Shown: piece after piece, positions 1 through 7,921 of the stretch
How the letters are laid out: every line of letters begins with the position of its first letter
Position numbering within the stretch: position 1 is the stretch's first letter
Source of the DNA: Kitasatospora sp. CB01950
GTDB lineage: Bacteria > Actinomycetota > Actinomycetes > Streptomycetales > Streptomycetaceae
NCBI RefSeq assembly: GCF_001905465.1
Contig: NZ_LISX01000005.1
Span: 62,278 to 126,277, forward strand
DNA: 64,000 nucleotides
Direction: 5' to 3'
Notes under the pieces: generated by a model
What the model was told of the DNA's origin: nothing
Seen by the model: only the letters and a program-made list of their open reading frames with translations
The model's database searches: none
Made by a program: the position numbers and the translations under genes

Positions 1-262
1 CCGGCAGCTGGCCGACGCCCTTGAAGAACGCGGCGGTCAGCCGGCCCTTGATGCCGGGCGTGGTGAAGTACTCGGCCTTCGCGATGAACGTCACCCGCCG
101 CTTGAGCAACGCGGGCAGGAAGAACGAGTCCGAGAAGGACAGATGGTTGCTGGCGAGGATGGCCGGGCCTTCGTCCGGAATGTTCTCCTCGCCCTCCATC
201 CACGGCCGGAAGAAGATCCGCAGCAGCGGCGCGACGATCATCTTCATCAGTCGGTAGAACAA
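1..262 (-). CDS. 1-acyl-glycerol-3-phosphate acyltransferase-like protein (PlsC family), C-terminus off window
   Basis: The first 87 codons are present and the gene runs off the left edge. The acyltransferase block NHLSFSD (NHxxxxD type) follows a hydrophobic N-terminus, and GEENIPDEGPAILASNH matches the usual PlsC lead-in. Enzymes of this family transfer an acyl chain to lysophosphatidate at the cytoplasmic membrane. The start is taken as TTG at 262 because AGGAGG lies six bases upstream (268-273 on this strand); the first ATG is five codons further in, at 247. It is divergent from the alpha/beta hydrolase to its right. The family call rests on the motif; the exact acyl acceptor cannot be told from this fragment. 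Confidence 0.85.
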   Translation of the reverse strand, partial: MFYRLMKMIVAPLLRIFFRPWMEGEENIPDEGPAILASNHLSFSDSFFLPALLKRRVTFIAKAEYFTTPGIKGRLTAAFFKGVGQLP

Positions 263-426
263 CCGGGGCCTCCTGTTGTGCGGACCGGACGATCCTAATG
301 CTTGCGCCCGCGCGCCCGTGCACCGGCGACCCGTCCAGGGCCGCGATCGGGCCTCTGTACGGGGCAACCCGCCCGTGGGACGATCGGAACACCCTCACCT
401 GTCCCACACCTCCAGGAGTCCTGCCG

Positions 427-1206
427 ATGCCGCTGCTGCCGGGAGCCGAGCCGTACCGCCACGAGGGCGGTCCGGTCGGTGTGCTGCTCGTCCACGGTTT
501 CACCGGTTCCCCGCAGTCCATGCGGCCGTGGGCCGAACACCTGGCCGCCGCCGGACTCACCGTCAGCGCCCCGCTGCTGCCCGGCCACGGCACCCGCTGG
601 CAGGACCTCCAGCCGACCCGCTGGGAGGACTGGTACGCCACCGCGGACGCCGCCCTCACCGAACTCGCCGAGCGCTGCGAAAAGGTCTTCGTCTGCGCGC
701 TGTCGATGGGCTGCGCGCTCACCCTCAAGCTCGCCGAGAACCACGGCGACCGGATCTCCGGACTGGTGCTCGTCAACCCGTCGGTGCGCTCCGACAACCC
801 CGGGACGGTGCTTCTTCCGGTCCTGCGCCACCTGCTGCCCTCGCTGCCCGGCGTCGCCGGGGACATCGCCAAGCCCGGCGTGTCCGAGGTCGGCTACGAC
901 CGGGTGCCGCTGCACGCCGCCTGGTCGCTGGCCCGGCTGTGGAAGAGCGTCCAGGCGGGAATGCCCAAGGTGACCCAGCCCGTTCTGCTGTTGCACAGTC
1001 CGCAGGACCACGTGGTCTCGCCGAGCAACTCGGCCATGGTGCTCGCCCGGATATCCTCGACCGATGTGACGGAGCTGCTGCTCGACCGCAGCTTCCACGT
1101 GGCCACGCTGGACCACGACGCCGGTCTGATCTTCGGGGCGAGCCTCGACTTCGTCCGGCGGCTGGCCCCGGCAGCGGCGGTCGATGCCGGGAACCACTCG
1201 GGCTGA
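427..1206 (+). CDS. alpha/beta hydrolase (carboxylesterase / monoacylglycerol lipase-like)
   Basis: A 259-residue soluble alpha/beta hydrolase. The oxyanion strand VLLVHGFTGSP, a nucleophile elbow ALSMGC (Ser in AxSxG rather than the usual GxSxG), an acid in HSPQDHVVS and a late His in RSFHVATLDHD make a complete Ser-Asp-His triad. The size and HGFTGSP motif resemble bacterial monoglyceride lipases and carboxylesterases, so an ester of a lipid or small acid is the likely substrate. The ATG at 427 has AGGAG upstream (413-417). The next gene begins 11 bases after the stop, suggesting one transcript. A 15-bp sequence 34 bases before the start recurs upstream of the acyl-CoA ligase at 5980. Confidence 0.85.
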   Translation: MPLLPGAEPYRHEGGPVGVLLVHGFTGSPQSMRPWAEHLAAAGLTVSAPLLPGHGTRWQDLQPTRWEDWYATADAALTELAERCEKVFVCALSMGCALTLKLAENHGDRISGLVLVNPSVRSDNPGTVLLPVLRHLLPSLPGVAGDIAKPGVSEVGYDRVPLHAAWSLARLWKSVQAGMPKVTQPVLLLHSPQDHVVSPSNSAMVLARISSTDVTELLLDRSFHVATLDHDAGLIFGASLDFVRRLAPAAAVDAGNHSG

Positions 1207-1216
1207 AAGGCCGATA

Positions 1217-1804
1217 GTGAACGAGACCAGCAAAGCGAACGACGACGACCTGCCCCGCGACGACACCGAGGCGGCCGAACCCGCCGAGGCAGCCGCACCC
1301 GAGCCCGCCCCGCGACGTCCCGCCGCCGGCAGCCAGGCCGAGCAGGACGCGATCTTCGCCGCGCTGGTCGCCCAGTTCGACGAGCCGGTCGACGCCACGG
1401 ACCACGCCTGGCCGGAGGCGGAGAACGTCCGCGAACGCCCCCGCCCGCCCAGCGCCCCGACCGGCCCCACCGGCCTCGGCGACTTCACCCCCCGCCCGGT
1501 CCCCCGTCCGATCGAGGGCCCGCGCGACTACGCCGTCGCCGAGAACGAGGACGACGACCACTTCGTCCCGCCGGAGCCCCCGCCGCTGCCCCCGGCCGAA
1601 ACCACCGCCAAGTTCGCCTGGCTGGCCGTCCTCGGCGGCCCCGCACTGCTCCTGTTCGACGCCGTGGTCTGGCGCGAGGTCTCCGGCTGGCCCGCCTGGG
1701 TCGGCGTCATCGCCTTCCTCGGCGGCTTCGGCACCCTGGTCGCCCGCATGAAGGACCGCGACGACGACGAACCCGAGGACCCGACCGGCGGCGCCGTCGT
1801 CTGA
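1217..1804 (+). CDS. hypothetical membrane protein with acidic, Pro-rich N-terminus
   Basis: 195 residues. About 125 N-terminal residues are Ala/Pro/Glu/Asp-rich and probably disordered and cytoplasmic; two C-terminal hydrophobic helices follow (FAWLAVLGGPALLLFDAVVW and WPAWVGVIAFLGGFGTLV), ending in an acidic tail. No catalytic motif is visible and I cannot assign a function. The GTG at 1217 is preferred because AAAGG sits just upstream (1206-1210); the in-frame ATG at 1184 would overlap the hydrolase. Close spacing to that hydrolase suggests co-transcription. The organisation (disordered acidic arm plus a two-helix hairpin) is common among uncharacterised actinobacterial envelope proteins. 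Confidence 0.7.
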   Translation: MNETSKANDDDLPRDDTEAAEPAEAAAPEPAPRRPAAGSQAEQDAIFAALVAQFDEPVDATDHAWPEAENVRERPRPPSAPTGPTGLGDFTPRPVPRPIEGPRDYAVAENEDDDHFVPPEPPPLPPAETTAKFAWLAVLGGPALLLFDAVVWREVSGWPAWVGVIAFLGGFGTLVARMKDRDDDEPEDPTGGAVV

Positions 1805-1809
1805 CCGCC

Positions 1810-1844
1810 CGCGCCGGGGCCGACGACCGCTCGGCCCCGGCGCG
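1810..1844. terminator. bidirectional hairpin terminator
   Basis: A perfect 14-bp GC-rich stem (arms 1810-1823 and 1831-1844, 7-nt loop) lies between two convergent genes and has no U-tract, as is usual for streptomycete terminators. Confidence 0.75.
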
Positions 1845-1853
1845 ACCGGCCTG

Positions 1854-2612
1854 TCACGGCGCCGGAATCCGCAACGCCGCCAGCACCGGCAGATGATCCG
1901 TCGCCGCCAGCAGGTCCGCCTCCGCGACCCCCGGCAGCGGGTACGGCACCCCGCAGCCCAGCACGTCGATGTCCGGCGTCGCGAACACCCCGTCGATCCG
2001 CTGGTAGGGCTGCTTCGGCACCGACGTGAACGTCCCGCCCCACGGCGCCTTCGCGTGCGCGTCCGTGAACTCCTCCGCGAACGCCCGCCAACCCGGGCCC
2101 TCCGGCGGCTCGTTGAAGTCTCCCGCCACCACGCCCGGCTCCCCCGACCGCAGTTGACGCCGCAACAGCTCGAACTGCCGCTGCCGCTCCTCCGGTTGAA
2201 GACTCAGATGACAACTCGTCACCGAGAACGGACGCGACCCGCCGATCCGCAGCAACGCACTCGCGAACCCCCGCGCGTGCAGCCCCCGGGTCTTCGGCAG
2301 CAGCACGTCCCGCAGCTCCACCACGTCCACCCGCAACGCGCCGAGCAGCAACGGCCCCGCCGCGACGCGGCCGCCGCCGGCCAGGATCACCATGCCCGTC
2401 CGGTGCGCGAGCCACGCCGCGGCCTTCTCGCTCCGCCAGTACCGCGGCGACTCCTGCACGCACACCACGTCCGGATCGCACGCCCGGATCACCCGAGCCA
2501 CCGCCGTGCGGTCGTCACGCAACGACCGCACGTTGTAACTCATCACCCGCACCCGCCGCGCCCCGTCCGGCTCCACCCCGGAGGACGCCAACGCAACATC
2601 AGTGTCCGTCAC
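1854..2612 (-). CDS. endonuclease/exonuclease/phosphatase (EEP) family hydrolase
   Basis: A DNase I-fold metal-dependent phosphoesterase of about 252 residues. The family blocks appear in order: MSYNVRSL (Asn), CVQESPRYW (metal-binding Glu), VTSCHLSL, VVAGDFNEPP (Asp/Asn), QPYQRIDGVF and C-terminal TDHLPVLAAL (Asp-His). These predict Mg-dependent cleavage of phosphodiester or phosphomonoester bonds; the substrate is not determined. No signal peptide is seen, so a cytoplasmic location is likely. The start is uncertain: GTG at 2612 follows a TACTGT box by 7 nt, fitting a leaderless mRNA; a longer form would start at GTG 2660. It converges with the membrane protein gene at 1217. Confidence 0.82.
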   Translation of the reverse strand: MTDTDVALASSGVEPDGARRVRVMSYNVRSLRDDRTAVARVIRACDPDVVCVQESPRYWRSEKAAAWLAHRTGMVILAGGGRVAAGPLLLGALRVDVVELRDVLLPKTRGLHARGFASALLRIGGSRPFSVTSCHLSLQPEERQRQFELLRRQLRSGEPGVVAGDFNEPPEGPGWRAFAEEFTDAHAKAPWGGTFTSVPKQPYQRIDGVFATPDIDVLGCGVPYPLPGVAEADLLAATDHLPVLAALRIPAP

Positions 2613-2683
2613 CTGACAGACAGTAACAGGACGCGAGGGTGCGGGCGCAGGTGAGCGCACAATCAGGGGCGCGTGGGGGCGCC

Positions 2684-3625
2684 TCAGACGCGCGCCAGGT
2701 CCCCCGCCCCCGAGATCCCCGCCGCCGACCCCATCGACGCCAGGACGACGTCCGCGCGCGGCCGGGCCGGACCGCCCGTCAGGTACTTCTCGAACGCGGC
2801 CGCCACCGGGTCGAGCAGCAGTCGGCCCGAGTCCGAGACGCCGCCGCCGAGGACGAAGACCGCCGGGTCGAAGAGCGCCGCGAGGTCGGCCATGCCGCGG
2901 CCGAGCCAGTCGGCGAGCTCCGCGTAGCAGGCGAGGGCCAGCGGGTCGCCCTCCTCCGCGGCCTGGGTGATGTGGATGCCGCGAATGGTCTCCGCGACGC
3001 CCTCGTTGAGTTCGAGCATCCGCTTGCCCGCGATCGGGTCCGCCGCGGACCTCTCCCGCCCGTACCGGCGCAGCGCCCGCCCGGAGCCGTACTGCTCCCA
3101 GCAGCCGTGTCCGCCGCAGCCGCAGAGCAGGCCGTCGGGAACCATGTTGAGGTGGCCGATCTCGCCGGCCACGCCGAACCGTCCGCGGTGCAGGCGGCCG
3201 TCGAGGACGATGCCGCCCCCGATGCCGGTGCCGACGGTGATCAGCACCATGTCCTCGTACGCGGCCGCGGCGCCGAACCGGAACTCGGCCCAGGCCGCGC
3301 AGTTGGCGTCGTTCTCGACCACGGTGGGCAGGCCGGTGAGTTCCTCGACGCGCTGCTTGAGGGGCTCGTTCTCCCAGTCGATGTTGGGCGCCATCAGGAC
3401 GGTGGAGCGGTCCTGGCTGACGAAGCCGGGCGCGCCGACGCCGACGGCGGCGACGTCGGGGTACTGCTCCTTCAACTCACGTACGCCCTGGGCGATGGCG
3501 TCGACCGCCCACTGGGGGTCGGCCGGGGTGGGCACCCGGGTCCTGGCCAGAATCTCGCCGGACTCGTCGACGACGCCTGCTGCGATCTTGGTACCGCCGA
3601 CGTCCACGCCGATGGTCAGAGCCAT
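2684..3625 (-). CDS. glkA: ROK-family glucokinase
   Basis: 313 residues, the normal GlkA length. The ATP phosphate site DVGGTK (residues 8-13), the catalytic Asp in ENDAN (about 104-108), the GVAGEIGH sugar-binding block and the zinc cluster CGCGGHGCWEQ (168-178) identify an actinobacterial ROK glucokinase making glucose 6-phosphate in the cytoplasm. In streptomycetes this enzyme is also central to carbon catabolite repression (known for GlkA, not shown here). The ATG at 3625 has GAGGG upstream (3631-3635). It is the last of a minus-strand run: SRPBCC protein, ArsA-like ATPase, DUF5304 protein, then glkA after a 196-bp gap that may hold its own promoter. Confidence 0.95.
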   Translation of the reverse strand: MALTIGVDVGGTKIAAGVVDESGEILARTRVPTPADPQWAVDAIAQGVRELKEQYPDVAAVGVGAPGFVSQDRSTVLMAPNIDWENEPLKQRVEELTGLPTVVENDANCAAWAEFRFGAAAAYEDMVLITVGTGIGGGIVLDGRLHRGRFGVAGEIGHLNMVPDGLLCGCGGHGCWEQYGSGRALRRYGRERSAADPIAGKRMLELNEGVAETIRGIHITQAAEEGDPLALACYAELADWLGRGMADLAALFDPAVFVLGGGVSDSGRLLLDPVAAAFEKYLTGGPARPRADVVLASMGSAAGISGAGDLARV

Positions 3626-3821
3626 GTGTCCCTCAGCTATTCACTCGTTCCCGCTCAGCGGAACGGTACCGGCTGAGGGGTGCCCACGTACACAGTTCGG
3701 CATACATTATTCGAAGGCAATCCCCGACCGATCGGCCATGCTGCCTTCAGAAGTCATACCGACTGTCCCGTTCGGTGATGGCTTGAAACCATAACGTGAC
3801 GCTGACGAACCGCCGGCTTAA

Positions 3822-4100
3822 CTACTTGTCGGAGGCCTCTTCGGCCCCGTCCAGGTCCACCCGCTCGGTGTCGGCGTGTTGGGGCGCCGACCAGCGCTGT
3901 TCGTGCCCGGCCACCGCGGCCCGGTACGCGGCCAGCAACTCGCCGCCGGCGGCGGCCAAGTGGCCGTACACCTCGGGGTTGGACTCGCGCAGCCGGCCGC
4001 CGATCTCCATCGCCTTGCCGCCGACCGCGGTGGCGAACTTCCGCACTTCTTCCACCAGTGGCGCGAACTCGCCCGTCCCGCCCGGCCGTTCCGTACTCAT
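3822..4100 (-). CDS. short DUF5304-type protein upstream of glkA
   Basis: 92 residues, mostly helical and charged, with a conserved core NPEVYGHLAAAGGELLAAYR followed by an acidic tail. This core is familiar from DUF5304 proteins encoded just upstream of glkA in streptomycetes (SCO2127 position), where the locus has been linked in the literature to catabolite repression. Remembered family members are longer, with an extra N-terminal arm, so this copy looks N-terminally shortened; the ATG at 4100 is preceded by GGGAG (4108-4112) and no better start is evident. It lies 26 bp downstream of the ArsA-like ATPase, so it is probably in the same operon. Molecular role unknown. Confidence 0.7.
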   Translation of the reverse strand: MSTERPGGTGEFAPLVEEVRKFATAVGGKAMEIGGRLRESNPEVYGHLAAAGGELLAAYRAAVAGHEQRWSAPQHADTERVDLDGAEEASDK

Positions 4101-4126
4101 GACACGCTCCCGTCCGTCAGATCCCG

Positions 4127-5287
4127 TTACCCGCGCGGCCACAGCGCGGGATCGGGGGTGAACCGCACCGACAGCGTTCCGTCGACCAGGCCGGCCCCAC
4201 TGACCGTGCAACGGCGCAGCGCGGACGGGAGTGCCACGACCCGCCGGTAAGTTCCGGTGCCGAGGACCAATTCGTCGCCGCGGCGCAGCAGTTCGAGGTC
4301 CTCGCGGTCGGCGCCGGGCAGCGGCAGGTGCCAGATCAGCAGGTTCTCGGCGGCCAGCCGGTCCTCGGTCCAGGGCTCGGCGGGCGCGGGGATGCGGGGT
4401 GCGCCGGCCGGGTACAGCTGCTCGGCGAGCGCCGCCAGCGAGTCGGCCTGCCGCACGGTCAGCAGCGGGACGTTCAACGCCCGTTCCAGCTCGGCGAGTT
4501 GCTCGCTCTGCCGGGCGGCGGTGCGGGCCAGCCAGGGGTCCGGGGAGTCGACGGCGCCGGCGGGGTGCGCGCCGTGCGCGACCACGGCGTCCAGCGGCAG
4601 GCCGTGCAGGGCGAGGCCGGCCCGGATCCGGGCGAGGGCGCGCGGCGCGGGGCGGGCGGCGTCCAGCACCAGGCGGACGGTGGTGCCGGGCGCGGTGATC
4701 ACGGCGGCGGCCTCGGCGAGCGCGGCGGACGCGGCGGCCCGGGCCTCGTACAGCTTGTCGGTGGGCATCGGGACGCCCGCCAGTCCGGCCAGCAGCGGGC
4801 GCAGCGCGCGGGCCGCCTGGCGCTGTTCGGGCAGCAGCCGGTCGAGGTAGCGCTCCAGTTGGGCGGGGAGCGCGAGGGTGGCGATCAGTTCGGCCGGCGG
4901 CGGGGCGGCGACCACCAGCACCTCGGCCTTGGCGCGGGGCAGCGCGCGCAGCAGGGCGAGGGCGCGGGTGCCGGGCAGCGGGGCGAGCTCCTCGGGGTCG
5001 AGCGGCTGGGCGCCGATCAGGTCGAGGGCGGGGGCGAGCCGTTCGCGGTAGCCGTCCAGGGCGGCGCGGAACGCGGCCTGTTCGTCGATCCGGGCAGCAG
5101 TCAGGCACTGCTCCAGTTCGACGGGCTCGGGGCCGAGCCGGACGCCGAGCAGGTCGTCGACGGCCCGGTGCGGGTCGTCGGCGGCCAGCAGCAGGGTCTC
5201 GCTGCCCTGCCGGGCGTGGTGCAGGGCGGTGGCGGCGGCGATCCTGGCGGATTCCGGGCCGCTGATCAGTACGGTGCGGGTGGCCAC
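4127..5287 (-). CDS. ArsA/Get3-like ATPase with degenerate P-loop and HSP20-like C-terminal domain
   Basis: About 386 residues. The N-terminus LISGPESARIAAATALHHA occupies the Walker A position of ArsA-family ATPases (GKGGVGKT type) but lacks its Gly-Lys-Thr, so nucleotide hydrolysis is doubtful. The middle keeps the ArsA helical pattern with ERYLDRLLPEQRQAARALRP. The C-terminus (LLIWHLPLPGADREDLELLR, then a GDELVLGTGTYRRVVALP strand pair) resembles the HSP20-like domain attached to bacterial ArsA proteins. The GTG at 5287 starts 8 bases after the stop of the SRPBCC gene, implying co-transcription. An ancestral anion-pump or chaperone ATPase turned into a regulator or binding protein is inference. 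No membrane segment is seen. Confidence 0.72.
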   Translation of the reverse strand: MATRTVLISGPESARIAAATALHHARQGSETLLLAADDPHRAVDDLLGVRLGPEPVELEQCLTAARIDEQAAFRAALDGYRERLAPALDLIGAQPLDPEELAPLPGTRALALLRALPRAKAEVLVVAAPPPAELIATLALPAQLERYLDRLLPEQRQAARALRPLLAGLAGVPMPTDKLYEARAAASAALAEAAAVITAPGTTVRLVLDAARPAPRALARIRAGLALHGLPLDAVVAHGAHPAGAVDSPDPWLARTAARQSEQLAELERALNVPLLTVRQADSLAALAEQLYPAGAPRIPAPAEPWTEDRLAAENLLIWHLPLPGADREDLELLRRGDELVLGTGTYRRVVALPSALRRCTVSGAGLVDGTLSVRFTPDPALWPRG

Positions 5288-5295
5288 GGGCCCGA

Positions 5296-5730
5296 TCAGC
5301 CCTCGACGCGCTTCTTCAGGCCGGCCAGGGCCCGATCGATGATGACCTTCTCCGCCTTGCGCTTGATCATGCCGAGCATCGGGATCTTGACGTCCACGGC
5401 CAGCTGGTAGGTGACCTCGGTGCGTCCCTGGCCCGCCGGGGCGAGCCGGTAGGAGCCGTCGAGGGAGCGCAGCATCTGGCTCTTGACCAGGGTCCAGCTC
5501 ACCTCGCGGTCGCCGTCCCAGGTGTAGGCGAGCACGTGCTCGTCCCGGATCGCGCCGGCGTCCAGCAGCAGCCGCACCTCGGCGGCGCGGCCGTCCGGTC
5601 CGGTCTGCAGGACCTCGATCTCCTTCAGCTCGTCGGTCCACTCCGGGTACGCGGCGAAATCGGCGATCACCGCCATGACCTCGGCCGGGGTGGCGTCGAT
5701 GACAATGCTCGACCTGGTGTGCTCCGCCAT
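5296..5730 (-). CDS. SRPBCC (START/polyketide-cyclase-like) family protein
   Basis: 144 residues with the SRPBCC ligand-pocket pattern: strand SSIVIDATPAEVMAVIADFA, then YPEWTDELKEIEVLQ, a curved beta-sheet, and a long C-terminal helix ending ALAGLKKRVEG. These small helix-grip proteins bind hydrophobic ligands or act as cyclases; no catalytic residue can be named here. It is the first gene of the minus-strand run leading to glkA, 8 bp before the ArsA-like ATPase. The region to the right (5731-5979) is shared with the divergent acyl-CoA ligase and should hold both promoters. Function within the operon is not known. Confidence 0.82.
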   Translation of the reverse strand: MAEHTRSSIVIDATPAEVMAVIADFAAYPEWTDELKEIEVLQTGPDGRAAEVRLLLDAGAIRDEHVLAYTWDGDREVSWTLVKSQMLRSLDGSYRLAPAGQGRTEVTYQLAVDVKIPMLGMIKRKAEKVIIDRALAGLKKRVEG

Positions 5731-5979
5731 TGCGGCCTCCGCGATCTCCCTGTGCTGCTGTGCGCCCAGCAGAGGCTATCGCGGGCAGGGCCGCGTCCTT
5801 TCCGCCCGGGCAACCTTACCGGCGGGTCACCTACCGACTGCCGTAGGGTTCGCTTCGATCCATCCCACGTCCCACCTGCGATGTGACGATCGGAACACCG
5901 AGGCCGACCCCTCTGGTCGAACTCACCTACTCAGCAGTAACGTCCAGTCGTCCCGCAGCGTCGCGTACGAGGAGCAGTC

Positions 5980-7776
5980 TTGCTCGAGGAGTTCAGTCTT
6001 CCGGCCCGCTACCAGGTACCGAGCGACGGAAACCTCGCCGACCTGGTCCACCAGAACGCGGAGCGGCACCCGGGCGTCGCTGTGCTCAGCCGCAAGGCGG
6101 ACGGGCAGTGGCAGGACCTGACTGCCGTCCAGTTCCTCGCCGAGGTGCACGCCGCCGCCAAGGGCCTGATCGCCGTCGGCGTCGGCCCCGGCGACCGGGT
6201 CGCCGTGATGTCCCGCACCCGCTACGAGTGGACGCTGCTCGACTTCGCGATCTGGACCGTCGGCGCGATCACCGTCCCCGTCTACGAGACCTCCTCCGCC
6301 GAGCAGGTGCAGTGGATCCTCGGCGACTCCGGCGCCCTCGCCGTCGTCACCGAGACCGACAAGCACGCCGCCGTGATCGCCGACCTCCGCGAGGCCCTGC
6401 CGGAGCTCAAGCACACCTGGCAGATCGAGCGCGACGGCATCGCCGAACTCGTCCGCGGCGGCCAGGACGTCGCCGACCGGGTGATCGCCGAACGCCGCGT
6501 CCTCGCGAACGCCGACTCGATCGCCACCATCGTCTACACCTCCGGCACCACCGGCCGCCCCAAGGGCTGTCAGCTCACCCACGGCAACTTCCTCGCCGAA
6601 CTGGGCAACGTCACCGCCCGGATGCCCGAGCTGTTCGTCACCGGCGAGTCCTCGGTCCTGCTGTTCCTGCCGCTGGCCCACGTCCTCGGCCGGATCGCCG
6701 AGATCGCCACCGCCATCGTCCCGGTCAAGCTCGGCCACGTCTCCGACATCCGGAACGTCACCGAGGAGCTCGGCTCCTTCAAACCGACGCTGATCCTCGG
6801 CGTCCCCAGAGTCTTCGAGAAGGTCTACAACACCGCCCGCGCCAAGGCCCAGGCCGACGGCAAGGGCAAGATCTTCGACCGCGCCGCCGACACCGCCATC
6901 GCCTACAGCCGCGCCTTCGACGCCGGCGGCCCCTCGCTCCTGCTGCGCATCAAGCACGCGATCTTCGACAAGCTGGTCTACGTCAAGCTCCGCAACGCGC
7001 TCGGCGGCCGCTGCAAGACCGCCATCTCCGGCGGCGCCCCGCTCGGCGAACGACTCGGCCACTTCTACCGCGGCATCGGCTTCTCCGTCCTGGAGGGCTA
7101 CGGCCTCACCGAGTCCTGCGCCGCCACCACCTTCAACCCCAACGACCGGGCCAAGATCGGCACCGTCGGCCAGCCGCTGCCCGGCTCCGCGATCCGGATC
7201 GCCGAGGACGGCGAGGTCCTCCTCAAGGGCCCGAACATCTTCACCGGCTACTGGAACAACCCCGCCGCCACCGCCGACGCCCTCCAGGACGGCTGGTTCG
7301 CCACCGGCGACATCGGCACCCTCGACGACGACGGCTACCTCACCATCACCGGCCGCAAGAAGGAGATCATCGTCACCGCCGGCGGCAAGAACGTCGCCCC
7401 CGCCGTGATCGAGGACCGCATCCGCGCGCACGCCCTCGTCGGCGAGGTCATGGTGGTCGGCGACCGCAAGCCCTTCATCGCCTGCCTGATCACCATCGAC
7501 GACGAGTTCTTCCCGCGCTGGAAGGCCCTCAACAACAAGCCCGCCGACGCGACCGTCGCCGACCTCCGCGAGGACCCCGACCTCCTCGCCGCCCTCCAGA
7601 CCGCCGTCGACGACGGCAACCAGGCCGTCTCCCACGCCGAGGCCGTCAAGAAGTTCCGCCTCCTCACCACCGCCTTCACCGAGGACAGCGGCCACCTCAC
7701 CCCGTCCCTCAAGCTCAAGCGCAACGTCGTCCTCAAGGACTTCGCCGCCGACATCGAGGCGCTCTACACGAAGTAG
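5980..7776 (+). CDS. long-chain fatty-acid-CoA ligase (AMP-binding, FadD15-like)
   Basis: 598 residues, full length for the ~600-aa actinobacterial acyl-CoA ligases. Adenylation motifs are in order: YTSGTTGRPKG (P-loop), GYGLTESCAA, TGDIGTLDDDG (ribose-binding Asp) and TGRKKEIIVTAGGKNVAP, carrying the hinge and catalytic Lys region. It should activate long-chain fatty acids to acyl-AMP and then acyl-CoA at the cytoplasmic membrane face. The start is TTG at 5980 with GGAG five bases upstream; the protein begins MLEEFSLPARY. The 15-bp sequence at 5885-5899 also precedes the lipase-like gene at 427, hinting at shared lipid-linked control. It converges with the PimB-like gene across a strong terminator. 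Confidence 0.92.
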   Translation: MLEEFSLPARYQVPSDGNLADLVHQNAERHPGVAVLSRKADGQWQDLTAVQFLAEVHAAAKGLIAVGVGPGDRVAVMSRTRYEWTLLDFAIWTVGAITVPVYETSSAEQVQWILGDSGALAVVTETDKHAAVIADLREALPELKHTWQIERDGIAELVRGGQDVADRVIAERRVLANADSIATIVYTSGTTGRPKGCQLTHGNFLAELGNVTARMPELFVTGESSVLLFLPLAHVLGRIAEIATAIVPVKLGHVSDIRNVTEELGSFKPTLILGVPRVFEKVYNTARAKAQADGKGKIFDRAADTAIAYSRAFDAGGPSLLLRIKHAIFDKLVYVKLRNALGGRCKTAISGGAPLGERLGHFYRGIGFSVLEGYGLTESCAATTFNPNDRAKIGTVGQPLPGSAIRIAEDGEVLLKGPNIFTGYWNNPAATADALQDGWFATGDIGTLDDDGYLTITGRKKEIIVTAGGKNVAPAVIEDRIRAHALVGEVMVVGDRKPFIACLITIDDEFFPRWKALNNKPADATVADLREDPDLLAALQTAVDDGNQAVSHAEAVKKFRLLTTAFTEDSGHLTPSLKLKRNVVLKDFAADIEALYTK

Positions 7777-7805
7777 GAGCACGCGAGCGGGTGGGCGCGA
7801 GAACA

Positions 7806-7825
7806 GGGGCGCGTGGAACTGCGCG
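7806..7825. repeat. streptomycete intergenic repeat-like sequence
   Basis: GGGGCGCGTGGAACTGCGCG resembles a short sequence that, from memory, recurs in many Streptomyces intergenic regions. A shortened copy (AGGGGCGCGTGGG) is at 2665-2677. It sits just past the acyl-CoA ligase stop. Confidence 0.4.
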
Positions 7826-7830
7826 AAGCG

Positions 7831-7905
7831 GAAGGCACCCCACCGCAAGATCGCGACGCAGGCAGTGACTTGCCGTTGATCGCGACCTTGCGGTGGGGTG
7901 CCTTC
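7831..7905. terminator. bidirectional terminator with 26-bp stem
   Basis: Arms 7831-7856 and 7880-7905 pair over 26 bp with one mismatch around a 23-nt loop that itself can form a small GGCA/TGCC stem. It lies between convergent genes and should stop transcription both ways. Confidence 0.85.
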
Positions 7906-7921
7906 TTCGCACCCGCCTGCG

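Noticed and set aside
5923..7848. 641-residue open frame on the minus strand opposite the acyl-CoA ligase
   Set aside because: It mirrors the ligase coding strand and is a product of high GC third positions; composition is Val/Gly/Asp-rich without any motif.
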